A stretch of 64,000 bases of DNA. It comes from Clostridium sp. GTDB taxonomy: Bacteria > Bacillota > Clostridia > Clostridiales > Clostridiaceae. Location: NCBI RefSeq assembly GCF_022482905.1, contig NZ_JAKVOI010000001.1, positions 2,481,958 through 2,545,957 on the forward strand. Direction: 5' to 3'. The notes beneath the pieces were generated by a model. It did not search any database, was not told the DNA's origin, and saw nothing but the letters and a program-made list of their open reading frames with translations. Made by a program: the position numbers and the translations under genes. Positions 1 through 9,003 of the stretch are shown here, piece by piece; position 1 is the stretch's first letter; each line of letters opens with the position of its first letter.

Positions 1-522
1 CTCAACTAAATTTCTGCCGTACTTTACAAGTGCTTCATAAGTACCTTCCGGGTCCTGTGTATCCACTGTCTGATTTCCCCTTACCTTGTACAGCACCTCC
101 AGAAAGCTGTTTTTATTTACATTGAATTTTCTCAACATACCATCTACATCGCTTGAGTGTACTTCCATAATCCCAAGCATGACATGTTCTACACTTATAT
201 AGGAATCCTTGAACTTCCTGGCTGTTTTCTCAGCCTCAACAAGCACCTGTTCAAATCTTCTAGTAACATAAACAGAAGATTTCTGTGCCGCCTCTCCCAT
301 TACTTTCGGCATCTTGTTCAAAATGGACTCCGTCTCTCTTCTCATTGATTCAATATTTACTCCCATTTTTTGAAATATATTGGGAATTAATCCGTCTTCC
401 TCGGAAATTACTGCAGAAAACAGATGTATGGTGTCAACCTGCTGGTGATTATGTCTCACAGCTGTAAGCTGTGCTTCATTCAAGCACTGCTGAACTTTTA
501 CAGTAAGTTTATCTATATTCAT
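1..522 (-). CDS. clpB: ATP-dependent chaperone ClpB, N-terminal part (cut by window edge)
   Basis: The first 174 codons of ClpB, the Hsp100 disaggregase that rescues aggregated proteins with DnaK in the cytoplasm. The reading frame is open to the window edge. Visible residues cover the N-terminal Clp repeat domain, with MNIDKLTVKVQQCLNEAQ at the start, DSYISVEHVMLG in the middle, and DTQDPEGTYEALVKYGR leading into the first AAA module. The ATG at 522 follows an AAGGAGG ribosome site. A perfect CtsR box lies just upstream, which supports a heat-shock Clp gene. ClpC is less likely because the DTQDPEGTYEALVKYG linker is typical of ClpB. Confidence 0.93.
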   Translation of the reverse strand, partial: MNIDKLTVKVQQCLNEAQLTAVRHNHQQVDTIHLFSAVISEEDGLIPNIFQKMGVNIESMRRETESILNKMPKVMGEAAQKSSVYVTRRFEQVLVEAEKTARKFKDSYISVEHVMLGIMEVHSSDVDGMLRKFNVNKNSFLEVLYKVRGNQTVDTQDPEGTYEALVKYGRNLVE

Positions 523-537
523 CTTCACGGCCTCCTT

Positions 538-554
538 TTTGACCTTCTTTGACC
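538..554 (-). promoter_or_regulatory. CtsR operator in front of clpB
   Basis: On the minus strand this reads GGTCAAA-GAA-GGTCAAA. It matches the known CtsR heptad direct repeat (RGTCAAA-NAN-RGTCAAA) exactly and lies between the -10 and the ribosome site of clpB. Repression by CtsR at normal temperature is inferred from the Bacillus and Clostridium paradigm. The ctsR gene is not in this window. Confidence 0.9.
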
Positions 555-562
555 TTAACTAG

Positions 563-591
563 ATAATATTATTATATTTCCATTTATTCAA
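563..591 (-). promoter_or_regulatory. Probable SigA promoter of clpB
   Basis: Minus strand TTGAAT, 17-base spacer, TATTAT. The -10 ends nine bases upstream of the CtsR box, so a bound repressor would cover the start site. A second TATAAT lies inside the spacer region, so the exact -10 is uncertain. Confidence 0.5.
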
Positions 592-665
592 CCTTTGTAT
601 CTGGCTGAATTTTTCAATTCAAGTCGCAAATTCGGTATTACAGGGATATATATCAGCATATCCTG

Positions 666-1934
666 CTATTTCATGTAAATTCTCAAAGATCTATCCTTCA
701 AGTATATGGCATAATTGAAACATTTGATTGACTCGGAAAGCTTTCCATTCCTGTAGTACATACTCCCCATTTCAATATGTCTCTTACATATGCTGCCTGT
801 GTCGGAAAATTTCAGTAAAAGTCCCAGGGAAATATCCATGTAAATTTCAGCATCTTTAGTATTTCCCTGCTTTTCAAGTATAACGGCCTTGTAATAATAG
901 CATCTCTCCATCAGCTCGGCATCATTCAAAATTATTGATTTATCCAGCGCAATATTACATATACTCAGAGATCGACCCATAAAATTGTTTTCAATTAATT
1001 TATTTATTATGTCCAGTATTATGTAAACCTTTTCCCGGTCAATATGATTTTGAAGTGAATTTACGTCTAAAACCTTGTCCACATACTCCAGCGCGCTGTT
1101 TTTCATATTAACTGTAAACATCGTGGAAGCATACCCCAGCATTAACATTGATATATACTCCAGGTTCTGTCCTAAAAGCCCGTATGCCTTTTCTTCATAC
1201 TTTAAAAAATCTTCTTTCCTATATATCAGGCACAACACTGACTTCATACCATATACTACCGCTTTTTTGACAGAATCGGTCAAATAATTTATATGTATCA
1301 TTATATGATTCATAAATATGCAGGCTTCAGAGTATTTTTTCATTTTAATCAGACAGTATTCTTTATAGTACATTGCATCAATATTTACATTGTCAATTTT
1401 CCTGGAAATGCTTATCGCATTATCGTAATAACTCACCGCCTGTATGTACTCTTTGCTTCTAAGCAGAAGCAATCCTATGTCCATATAGTAAAGTACAATA
1501 TTTTCCAGAGAACAGCTCTTTTCAAGGTACTTATAGTATTCAGGAATATTACTTCTTGCCATACTCAGCTGACTCTTGTCTATATAATAGCCAAACTGCA
1601 GATGCATTATCTCAAAGCATAGATCATAATATCGATAATTTTCTGCAAATTCAAGATTGTATTCCACTTTCTGTACAAAATCAGGAATGCCACCTTTACT
1701 TAGTATTCCTATATTATCCGCTATCTGATTTCTTATATTTTGTTTCAAATAGTCAATATCCACATCCAGCTTATCTGATAAATATTCCAGAATCCAGTAT
1801 TCCGGTTTTATTTTGTTATTCTCAATACAGCTCATCTTGGAGACAGATATCTTGTTGCCGCATACATCTTTTAAAGTCATTCTCTTATGTATCCGTGCCC
1901 TTTTGATCTTATCTCCAACGGAAAGTATCTCCAT
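666..1934 (-). CDS. XRE-family regulator with TPR-like repeats (copy 2)
   Basis: 422 residues. An N-terminal Cro/C1 helix-turn-helix (about residues 6-65, starting MEILSVGDKIKRARI) is followed by a long all-helical region with tetratricopeptide-like segments such as YRNGKLSESIKCFNYAI near the C-terminus. This layout is typical of RRNPP-type (Rap/NprR/PlcR-like) peptide-sensing regulators of Firmicutes, which bind DNA through the HTH and a signal peptide or partner through the TPRs. The ligand here is unknown. It lies 30 bases downstream of a related regulator in the same direction, so the pair is probably an operon arising from duplication. Start chosen at the ATG after AGGGGTG. Confidence 0.8.
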   Translation of the reverse strand: MEILSVGDKIKRARIHKRMTLKDVCGNKISVSKMSCIENNKIKPEYWILEYLSDKLDVDIDYLKQNIRNQIADNIGILSKGGIPDFVQKVEYNLEFAENYRYYDLCFEIMHLQFGYYIDKSQLSMARSNIPEYYKYLEKSCSLENIVLYYMDIGLLLLRSKEYIQAVSYYDNAISISRKIDNVNIDAMYYKEYCLIKMKKYSEACIFMNHIMIHINYLTDSVKKAVVYGMKSVLCLIYRKEDFLKYEEKAYGLLGQNLEYISMLMLGYASTMFTVNMKNSALEYVDKVLDVNSLQNHIDREKVYIILDIINKLIENNFMGRSLSICNIALDKSIILNDAELMERCYYYKAVILEKQGNTKDAEIYMDISLGLLLKFSDTGSICKRHIEMGSMYYRNGKLSESIKCFNYAIYLKDRSLRIYMK

Positions 1935-1964
1935 AAGTACACCCCTAGTTCATTCCGAATGTTT

Positions 1965-3260
1965 CTAAATTATATTCAGTTCTTTAAAATTATCTACTCC
2001 CTGGCTCAGATATCTGGCAGCTTCTGCATCGTTGCCCATATCCATGTAAAACTTTCCCAGTAAAATTGATATCTTCCCTGCCTCTTCTGAAAGTCCTAAA
2101 TTTTTAACAAAATTAAGTGCCATTATAAGTGTATTTTCAGCTTCTTTTTTATTTTTTTCAAGCATTCCCACTCTGTATTTGAGTATATAGTATTCTATCA
2201 GTGCATTATTGTTTCCATCTTCAACATGAGAGAGAATTTCTTCAAGTACATTTCTTGCACTTTTTACGTCCTTCAATTTTATATAATTTATACAAATATT
2301 TTTAAGAGTTTCCACTATATTCGGATCCTTTATTTTAAGCCTTAATTCTCTTGATTTATTCAAATGGACAAATGACTCTTCTATATTGTCAAATTCACAG
2401 AACAATTTTCCCAGATTATTTTCAATCCTGGCAATATTCTCAACATCTTTTATCTCACTGTATATTTCAAGTGCTTTTCTCGAATATTTTATAGAATTGT
2501 CCAGATCGTTCTTTTTATTATATTCGTCTGCAATAAGAAGTATGGTATTGGCATATTCACTGCTGTTCTCCATTTTCCCGAATTTTTCTTTGGCAAGATA
2601 TGAATAATTTATTGCCTTTTCTATATTATCCAATTTGAAATATACACAGGCCGTGTAATAATAAATCTTTCCAAGCAGATACTCATCGCAGAAATTATTA
2701 TCATTATATATTTTTTCAGCATGTCCAAAATAATTTAAGGAAGAATGATAGGAATTGAGTTTCATAGTTGTTTTCCCAAGATATACAAAAGTCTTTATTA
2801 TCTCTTCATAATTGTTGTTTTTTATAAAAATAACATTTGCAGACAGGAAAAATTGTTGTGCATTATCATATTCATGTTTCATTAAAAAAATTTTACCTTT
2901 CAAATGCATGCTTCTTGCAATCTTATATTCCAGATTATACTTTTGGGCATAATAAAGTGCATTTTCAATATATTTTTCGCCCCGAATCATATCGTTGTTT
3001 ATTATACAGGACTCAGCTACATTTTCAAAATATGTACAGTTCTTTTCCGCCTGAATCTCTTCCGATTCCATAAGATATTCAATAGAAGTGTTAAGTTCCT
3101 TTGCCAGATACTCCAGAAGATCCATACTTGGCTTTGATTTTCCGGATTCAACAAGACTTATCTGACCTGGCGTTATTCTGTCACCTGCAAGGTTTTTCAA
3201 TGTCATATTCAGTTCTTTTCTTCTTCTCCTGATCTTTTCTCCAAGAGAAAGTATCTCCAT
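1965..3260 (-). CDS. XRE-family regulator with TPR repeats (copy 1)
   Basis: 431 residues from the preferred start. The N-terminal HTH (MEILSLGEKIRRRRKELN, residues 1-60) matches the start of the downstream paralogue. The rest is a run of TPR-type helical hairpins, for example YDNAQQFFLSAN, LDNSIKYSRKALEIY and MGNDAEAARYLSQG. An earlier in-frame ATG exists at 3281, but that stretch contains the GGAGGAAGGG ribosome site for the ATG at 3260, so the shorter form is preferred. Probable cytoplasmic DNA-binding regulator of the RRNPP-like architecture. Its targets and ligand cannot be read from the sequence. Confidence 0.8.
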   Translation of the reverse strand: MEILSLGEKIRRRRKELNMTLKNLAGDRITPGQISLVESGKSKPSMDLLEYLAKELNTSIEYLMESEEIQAEKNCTYFENVAESCIINNDMIRGEKYIENALYYAQKYNLEYKIARSMHLKGKIFLMKHEYDNAQQFFLSANVIFIKNNNYEEIIKTFVYLGKTTMKLNSYHSSLNYFGHAEKIYNDNNFCDEYLLGKIYYYTACVYFKLDNIEKAINYSYLAKEKFGKMENSSEYANTILLIADEYNKKNDLDNSIKYSRKALEIYSEIKDVENIARIENNLGKLFCEFDNIEESFVHLNKSRELRLKIKDPNIVETLKNICINYIKLKDVKSARNVLEEILSHVEDGNNNALIEYYILKYRVGMLEKNKKEAENTLIMALNFVKNLGLSEEAGKISILLGKFYMDMGNDAEAARYLSQGVDNFKELNII

Positions 3261-3385
3261 GGATTTCCACCCTTCCTCCAATATGGATTATTTACGATAT
3301 TATATCATAAATTTACCACTATATAAATGTATCTGACAGACATTCCCGTATATAAGCGCGGAAAATCTGCCAGATCCAGCTGCAC

Positions 3386-3535
3386 TTATCTAATCCATCC
3401 CATAAAATCACCTGCAGCATTTTTAATGCGTCTGGAAGTTTTTTTCATCTTTCTTTTGGCTGATCTATCGACTTCCATCATCATTCCAACTGCAGCACCA
3501 ATCAAAATGCCTGTTACAAATTTACTGTGCATCAT
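3386..3535 (-). CDS. Small YtxH-like membrane protein, 49 residues
   Basis: A short gene with ribosome site AGAGGTGA in front of tandem ATG codons. The product begins with a hydrophobic, glycine/alanine-rich segment (FVTGILIGAAVGMMME, residues 6-21), followed by a strongly basic tail (SAKRKMKKTSRRIK). A single N-terminal membrane anchor with a charged helix is the usual YtxH/general-stress small-protein layout. The function is unknown. It stands between the XRE pair and the DUF1232 gene, all leftward. Real coding status rests on the good ribosome site and protein-like composition. Confidence 0.7.
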   Translation of the reverse strand: MMHSKFVTGILIGAAVGMMMEVDRSAKRKMKKTSRRIKNAAGDFMGWIR

Positions 3536-3581
3536 AATAAATCACCTCTACATTATAATGTGCAGATTTGTATTTTTTTAT

Positions 3582-4526
3582 TTATTGCTGTAAGTCAATT
3601 CTTTTCTTAATAAATTTTTTTAAAGCTTCCGATATATCCGTAAAATTTTTTACTCCGACTATGTTGGACATATACTTTATGGCTTCACGTGCAATCAACA
3701 CTACATTATCTTTCCCCCGCCAATTTTCAAGCAGTATATTTTCAGGTACTTCGTCAATTATCATGTTAAGTGCAAAAAATGCCACGGCAACATCATCCAT
3801 CTGTCCCAGAACAGGTATGAAGCCAGGTATCAGATCCACAGGACTTATTATGTATATCAGTGCATTTGCCAGTATGATTTTGACCTTTGCCTTTACTCTC
3901 CTGTCTTTAAAAAGTCCCCAGAACAAAAGTATAACATCCGGCATCATAAGAATATAATCTGACACTTTAGAATATTTGTCAGGTATTTTGTCAATAATTT
4001 TTTTTCTTAAATTATCATATTTCCTATACAGAGAGTCCGAATATTTATAATCGTTTTTCCCTATATATGGAAATTTTTTGTCTTTTTCATACACTATATT
4101 TTCTACACATACTTCCATTACCCCGGGTGAAACCGTTATTCCCTTCAAATCCAGATTGAAACGCGGTATAAGCTTTCTTGCAGTATCCAGATCTATGATT
4201 ACAGTATCCCTGTCTATCTTTATACCATAATTCAGAAAATTTCCAAGCAGTTTTTTTGCAAGCTTATCCTTCACTGCACCCGGAACTCCCATTTTACATA
4301 TCTTCAATTTGTATATTTTAAGGTTTAAATTATTGTCTCTGACATTCCCTATTCCAATTTTAAGTTTAAAGGGTACCGTAAATTTCTTCCCGTATTGTCC
4401 ACTGATAGTTATTATATCATCTATTGATATTTCCCCTATATGCAGCCCCTCTATGTGAACATAATCTTCTATCAGCTCCAGTATATCCCCCTCTGTCAAT
4501 TTAATATCAGCAGCAGACACTTTCAT
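3582..4526 (-). CDS. DUF1232 (YkvA-like) domain protein
   Basis: 314 residues. The C-terminal part carries the DUF1232 signature: a hydrophobic hairpin around ALIYIISPVDLIPGFIPVLG followed by DDVAVAFFALNMI. This suggests membrane association of that part. The N-terminal ~180 residues look like a soluble beta-rich domain (repeated short beta strands, VTVSPGVMEV-type) of no family I recognise; a lipid-binding LmeA/DUF2993-like fold is possible. The start was moved 24 codons downstream to the ATG at 4526 because GGGAGGAG precedes it. Function unknown. Confidence 0.75.
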   Translation of the reverse strand: MKVSAADIKLTEGDILELIEDYVHIEGLHIGEISIDDIITISGQYGKKFTVPFKLKIGIGNVRDNNLNLKIYKLKICKMGVPGAVKDKLAKKLLGNFLNYGIKIDRDTVIIDLDTARKLIPRFNLDLKGITVSPGVMEVCVENIVYEKDKKFPYIGKNDYKYSDSLYRKYDNLRKKIIDKIPDKYSKVSDYILMMPDVILLFWGLFKDRRVKAKVKIILANALIYIISPVDLIPGFIPVLGQMDDVAVAFFALNMIIDEVPENILLENWRGKDNVVLIAREAIKYMSNIVGVKNFTDISEALKKFIKKRIDLQQ

Positions 4527-4631
4527 TTTATATTCTCCTCCCATCAATAATAAATAAAGTATACAATAAATTTTCGGGCCTGTGAATTGTATCCTCAATT
4601 GCTATCAATTACATTAGCAAATTTTATGATT

Positions 4632-4660
4632 TTGATTAGACTAATAGTAATCAATATTAT
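4632..4660 (+). promoter_or_regulatory. Promoter of the FtsH-like gene with a palindrome in the spacer
   Basis: TTGATT, 17-base spacer, TATTAT. The -35 and spacer form an inverted repeat, TTGATTA-N9-TAATCAA (4632-4654), which could be an operator. A second TATAAT follows at 4663-4668. No regulator is identified. Confidence 0.45.
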
Positions 4661-4693
4661 ATTATAATTGCATGGAAAGGGGTAGGTGATTTA

Positions 4694-6424
4694 ATGAAGA
4701 AAATCAAGAATAAAATGTTGATACTGCCGATTTTGATAATTCTCATATCACTATCAGTGTTGATTCTTTCAAAATATATCGGTGATCCCATTACGTCAAA
4801 ACCATATAGTTCCTTCAAAAACAATCTCGAAAAGGGCAATATACGCAAGGTTTACATCATAAATTCACAGCAGATAAAATTTGTATTAAAAGACGGAAAT
4901 GTATATGAAACCGACAACCCTGAAAACACAAACTTCAAAGAGGAACTCCTGAGCAAAAATATAGCCGTATTCAAAAGTTATCCGTTGAACAACCTGCAGA
5001 GATACTCATCCATGACTCTGGTTCTATCCGTAATATGGCTCATTGCAGTGGGTATGAAGTCATCCAGGATAAAGGCAAGGGGTTCCCTGTCCGTTGATTC
5101 TCTGGATGCAGCTGCTGTGGAAAATCCGGATTTTACCTTTAAAAACATGGCTGGAAATGAAGAAGCCAAAGAAAGTGTCCAGGATGTAGTTGATTTTTTG
5201 ATCGACCCTGAAAAATACAGATCATACGGCGCCCGTATTCCAAAGGGAATAATACTCTACGGTGAACCTGGAACTGGAAAAACTCTTCTCGCCAAGGCAA
5301 CGGCGGGTGAAGCCGGAGTACCCTTCTATGCAGTATCAGGCTCTGATTTTGTGCAGATATACGTAGGGGTAGGTGCCAGCCGTATAAGACAGCTTTTCAA
5401 AAAGGCAAGGAACAACAAAACCGGTAAATCAATCATATTCATAGATGAAATAGATGCCATAGGTAAAAGGAGGGACGGCTCTGCAGCTTCAGGATCAGAT
5501 GAAAGAGATCAGACTTTAAATGCACTGCTCACGGAGATGTCAGGTTTCAATGAAAATTCCGGAATTGTTGTCATGGCTGCCACAAACAGGCTTGATACAC
5601 TGGACCCGGCACTTCTGAGACCCGGAAGATTCGACAGGCATATTGAAGTAACACTTCCAGACATATCTGCAAGGGAAAAAATAATCAGGCTTCATCTTGA
5701 AAACAAACCTGCAGGAAATATAGATATAAAAGAATGGTCCCAAAAAACAGCCTATTTTTCAGGCGCAAAAATAGAGAACCTCATAAACGAAGCTGCAATT
5801 ATTGCCTGCAAAGAAAACAGTCCCACTATTCAAGACAAACATGTTGACAGGGCATTTTCCATAGTCCTGGCCGGATATGAGAAGAAAAACAGGGATTATA
5901 TAAAAGACATTGACAGGAAAATTACTTCCTATCATGAAATTGGACACGCTCTTGTATCCTCAAAGGTACTTCCCAATGAAAAAGTATCAAAAATTACAAT
6001 AATACCAAGTACAAAAGGTGCGGGAGGATATACGCTGAGTATCCCCGAGGACAGACTATATCAGAATAAAGCATATCTCACAAACAAGATGATGGTGTTA
6101 TTGGGCGGACGTGCAGCCGAGGACATTGTATTCGGCTCCGACTACATTACTACCGGGGCACACAATGATCTTCAGAGGTGTACAAACATAGCCTATAGTA
6201 TGATAACAAAATATGGAATGGGGCAGGCTCTCGGACTTTTAAACATGGAGCAGCTGTCAGACCTTAATATAAACCAGGACAGCATAATTTTGGAATGCAG
6301 GAATCTGGTCGACAGCATCTATAATAAAACCAAAAAACTCCTGAATGAAAACAGAGACTTTCTTGAAGAAAAATCAAAATTACTCCTTGAAAAAGAAACT
6401 CTTTTTGAAAAAGACCTGCTATAA
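4694..6424 (+). CDS. FtsH-type membrane AAA metalloprotease
   Basis: 576 residues. Order of domains: transmembrane segment (about 9-27), small extracytoplasmic domain, second transmembrane segment (about 107-121), AAA module with Walker A GEPGTGKT (190-197), Walker B IIFIDEID (247-254) and the second region of homology RPGRFDR (309-315), then the zinc protease domain with HEIGH (414-418) and a probable third ligand Asp492 in GAHNDL. FtsH degrades unstable membrane and cytosolic proteins using ATP. At 576 residues it is shorter than the usual ~600-650, losing mainly the C-terminal tail. Clostridia often carry several FtsH paralogues and I cannot tell whether this is the housekeeping one. It is a single-gene unit with ribosome site AAAGGGG. 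Confidence 0.9.
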   Translation: MKKIKNKMLILPILIILISLSVLILSKYIGDPITSKPYSSFKNNLEKGNIRKVYIINSQQIKFVLKDGNVYETDNPENTNFKEELLSKNIAVFKSYPLNNLQRYSSMTLVLSVIWLIAVGMKSSRIKARGSLSVDSLDAAAVENPDFTFKNMAGNEEAKESVQDVVDFLIDPEKYRSYGARIPKGIILYGEPGTGKTLLAKATAGEAGVPFYAVSGSDFVQIYVGVGASRIRQLFKKARNNKTGKSIIFIDEIDAIGKRRDGSAASGSDERDQTLNALLTEMSGFNENSGIVVMAATNRLDTLDPALLRPGRFDRHIEVTLPDISAREKIIRLHLENKPAGNIDIKEWSQKTAYFSGAKIENLINEAAIIACKENSPTIQDKHVDRAFSIVLAGYEKKNRDYIKDIDRKITSYHEIGHALVSSKVLPNEKVSKITIIPSTKGAGGYTLSIPEDRLYQNKAYLTNKMMVLLGGRAAEDIVFGSDYITTGAHNDLQRCTNIAYSMITKYGMGQALGLLNMEQLSDLNINQDSIILECRNLVDSIYNKTKKLLNENRDFLEEKSKLLLEKETLFEKDLL

Positions 6425-6440
6425 CCTGAATATAAATAGA

Positions 6441-6481
6441 AAGCATCCGGTTGATCTGTTAAAAGCCGTCACCGGATGCTT
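6441..6481. terminator. Convergent terminator between ftsH-like and rhomboid genes
   Basis: Inverted repeat AAGCATCCGGT (6441-6451) and ACCGGATGCTT (6471-6481), an 11-bp stem followed by TTT on the plus strand. The right arm lies inside the last codons of the rhomboid gene. It probably serves both directions. Confidence 0.75.
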
Positions 6482-7499
6482 TTCCAATTAAAATTCCGGA
6501 AGATATTACACCACCCAGCAGTCCTCCCACATGCCCGAAATTATCTATATTGGAGGAAGAAAATCCAAATATGAGGTTGACTGTTATTACCGACAATATA
6601 CTGTATATATATTCTTTATTTATTCTTCCCTTCATTTTCAGTGCAAAAATCAATGTAGCTCCAAGCAGTCCGAATATTGCACCAGATGCACCTATGGAGA
6701 TATTCGGTGAAAAAAAATAACTTAGAAGGGATGAAGCTATTCCCGAAAAAAAGTATATAAATGTATACCTCAGTTTCCCGTATACCTTCTCCACCAGTGG
6801 TCCAACAACCAGAAGCGCATACATGTTGAATGCAAGATGTACAATTCCTGCATGTAAAAACATACAGGACAGCAATCTATAATATTGTCCTGATGAAATA
6901 AGGGAATTGACCTTTGCTCCAAGGAGCACAAGAACATTTGTATTGCTTGTAAAAAAATCTCCGGACAACACAGCTGTCACAATATAAAAAATCACATTCA
7001 TGGCTGCAAGCAGATATGTTATTCCAGCACCTCCAATATTAATTGTCCTGTCTTTATTTTTCAATCCGGTAATTCTATCCATGCAGCTGCCTATCTTATA
7101 TAAAATGTCCCGAGGCACCCCATTTGAGTATAAAATTTTATTGAAACTGCCGTTTATCAGAATTAATCCACATTGTGGATAACTTTCCCCTTCATGGATA
7201 TACTTTTTCTGGATATCAACGGATTCATCCAGCAATATTACTATGATCCTTATTTTTTCATATCCATAGATGCCGTTCAGTTTTAAGCGCATTCCCACTA
7301 TATCTATTTTATAATAGGAATTCAAGTCTGAAAAAACCATTACATCCAGACTTCCTGTATTTCTGTTCTCATAGTATGCCCCCCATTTGCCTGTAATTCC
7401 GGGGGCATCTTTAATCTCCATAATATTGAACCCATACCTTCTGTATAGTTCATTTAGAAGCTGTCTTATATATTTAATCATCATATTCTCCCAAATCAC
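6459..7499 (-). CDS. Rhomboid family intramembrane serine protease
   Basis: 346 residues from a GTG start. The ~160-residue N-terminal domain is soluble. The membrane part has the rhomboid signatures: HAGIVHLAFNM (about 216-226), catalytic Ser272 in GASGAIFG and catalytic His323 in HVGGLLGG. Rhomboids cleave transmembrane substrates within the bilayer, and the substrate here is unknown. The GTG start overlaps the stop of the upstream HD-GYP gene (GTGA). An ATG five codons in, after TTGGGAGA, is an alternative start. The overlap implies translational coupling with the HD-GYP gene. The architecture resembles the YqgP/GluP type with an N-terminal cytosolic extension. Confidence 0.88.
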   Translation of the reverse strand: MIWENMMIKYIRQLLNELYRRYGFNIMEIKDAPGITGKWGAYYENRNTGSLDVMVFSDLNSYYKIDIVGMRLKLNGIYGYEKIRIIVILLDESVDIQKKYIHEGESYPQCGLILINGSFNKILYSNGVPRDILYKIGSCMDRITGLKNKDRTINIGGAGITYLLAAMNVIFYIVTAVLSGDFFTSNTNVLVLLGAKVNSLISSGQYYRLLSCMFLHAGIVHLAFNMYALLVVGPLVEKVYGKLRYTFIYFFSGIASSLLSYFFSPNISIGASGAIFGLLGATLIFALKMKGRINKEYIYSILSVITVNLIFGFSSSNIDNFGHVGGLLGGVISSGILIGKASGDGF

Positions 7500-8542
7500 G
7501 CTACTCCTAAAATAATAGTACTCGTATCACTGAGCAGATCTGTTTCATGGTAACTCATGCTCTTTCCTTTAAAAATCCTGACTACAGGTCTGTCCGGGAA
7601 TCCCCTGTTCTGCTTTACAATGTACCCGTCCTCGCCATTTGACAACCTTACATGGCACCCAAGGGGATATATTGCAAAAGTATTTTTGAAATTCAGAACC
7701 ATATTCCTGTCAAAAATACTGCCGCTTCCGGAGAGTATCAGTTCGTATGCATCATTTGGACTGAACTTCTTCCTGTAGCACCTGTCATTGCTTATTGCAT
7801 CATATACATCACATATACATACAAGCTTTGCAAATCTGCTTATCTGGTTTCCCGTCAGCTTATTGGGATAGCCCCTGCCGTCAACCCTCTCATGATGCTG
7901 CCCGACTACTTTTATAACTGAATCCGGAATTGAATAAACTTTTTCAAGCAGATTTACTCCATAAATTGGATGTTTTTTTATTTCTGAAAATTCTTCCTCT
8001 GTAAGCCTTCCTGTTTTGTTGAGTATCTTGATGGGGACTTTGATCTTTCCAATATCATGAAGTATACCCCCTATCCCCAGTTCCTTCAAATGGTTTCTGT
8101 CAAATTTCTCGGTTATTCCCAGAAATGATGACATAATACAAGTATCAAGGGAATGTATAAACGTATAATTGTCATAGGTTTGTATATCATAAAGGCTCTT
8201 GTTCACATCTCCCAGATCCACTATATAGTCTATCATGTTTTCAACTGTTTTTATGGAATCCTTGAATACCTTTCTTTCGCCGTTGTACAACTTGGTGAAT
8301 ACATTTGCCATACTCTTCATGGAGGCCTGCTTGAGCCGTGTGAGTTTTTCATCTTCTATTTCAATGTCGCTGAGCCGCTCATCCTCTACATATATATAAA
8401 ATACTCCAAGCTCCTTCAGCTTTTTTACGTAAACATCGGTCAACGTCACCCCTGCCCTGAGCAGTATCTGTCCATCCGGTGTAAAGATACTCTTCCCGAG
8501 TACTTCATTTTCTGTAACCATATCTATAAATTCCAGTCTCAT
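7496..8542 (-). CDS. HD-GYP domain protein, probable cyclic-di-GMP phosphodiesterase
   Basis: 348 residues. An N-terminal ~100-residue domain (EVLGKSIFTPDGQILLRAG) of the DUF3391-like type precedes the HD-GYP domain. Key motifs are ILHDIGK (HD pair near 162-163) and HHERVDGRGYP (near 216-226), the full HD-GYP signature, so the enzyme is probably active in hydrolysing c-di-GMP. No signal-receiver or membrane segment is present. The ATG at 8542 is chosen; a GTG directly before it is possible. It is co-transcribed with the rhomboid gene through a 4-base overlap. Its c-di-GMP role may touch surface functions, but no direct link is visible. Confidence 0.87.
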   Translation of the reverse strand: MRLEFIDMVTENEVLGKSIFTPDGQILLRAGVTLTDVYVKKLKELGVFYIYVEDERLSDIEIEDEKLTRLKQASMKSMANVFTKLYNGERKVFKDSIKTVENMIDYIVDLGDVNKSLYDIQTYDNYTFIHSLDTCIMSSFLGITEKFDRNHLKELGIGGILHDIGKIKVPIKILNKTGRLTEEEFSEIKKHPIYGVNLLEKVYSIPDSVIKVVGQHHERVDGRGYPNKLTGNQISRFAKLVCICDVYDAISNDRCYRKKFSPNDAYELILSGSGSIFDRNMVLNFKNTFAIYPLGCHVRLSNGEDGYIVKQNRGFPDRPVVRIFKGKSMSYHETDLLSDTSTIILGVA

Positions 8543-8669
8543 CACTTCACCTCGACAAGTTTCATTGTATATTAATTCAATATAAAAATGCTTTTATATA
8601 TTTACTTAAGATGAATTTAAAGTTATCATATATATTAGAATTATATTTGGAAATATATGGGGGATAAAC

Positions 8670-8996
8670 ATGAAAAAATTTATATGTATTCTAACAGCAG
8701 TTTTACTAACTCTTGCCATTATATGGTATGGATATAATTTAAACAAATGCAGAGATTTCAATTATGCAGTTGACAGATATTTTACTTCAGGCATACTCAA
8801 TAAATACAAGCTATACAATATTGACAAAAAACAAATTTATTTTTCCAATGGAAATGTATCATTTTTAAAGGTTGACGGAATTTCAGCAAGATCTCCTCAT
8901 GAAAAAATAAATTATACAGTATTCATAAAAAGAAACAGCAGCGGTATATGGAAAATAGAAAAAGTTTATCCTGATGACACAGGTGGAAACCAGTAA
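8670..8996 (+). CDS. Small secreted or membrane-anchored protein of unknown function
   Basis: 108 residues. An N-terminal hydrophobic stretch (FICILTAVLLTLAIIWYGY, residues 4-22) without a lipobox looks like an uncleaved anchor or signal peptide. The rest is a ~85-residue extracytoplasmic domain, ending in a strand-rich part (INYTVFIKRNSSGIWKIEKV) like small DUF4829/NTF2-like lipoproteins, though I cannot assign a family. The ribosome site GGGGGA lies 8 bases upstream. It converges on the Fur-family gene with only 7 bases between stop codons. Confidence 0.6.
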   Translation: MKKFICILTAVLLTLAIIWYGYNLNKCRDFNYAVDRYFTSGILNKYKLYNIDKKQIYFSNGNVSFLKVDGISARSPHEKINYTVFIKRNSSGIWKIEKVYPDDTGGNQ

Positions 8997-9003
8997 ATTT
9001 TTT

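Noticed and set aside
588-659. A 23-residue reading frame (minus) after the XRE-TPR gene, considered as a signal peptide precursor
   Set aside because: The AGGA is only one base from the ATG, the product has no clear signal sequence, and the frame runs into the clpB promoter region.
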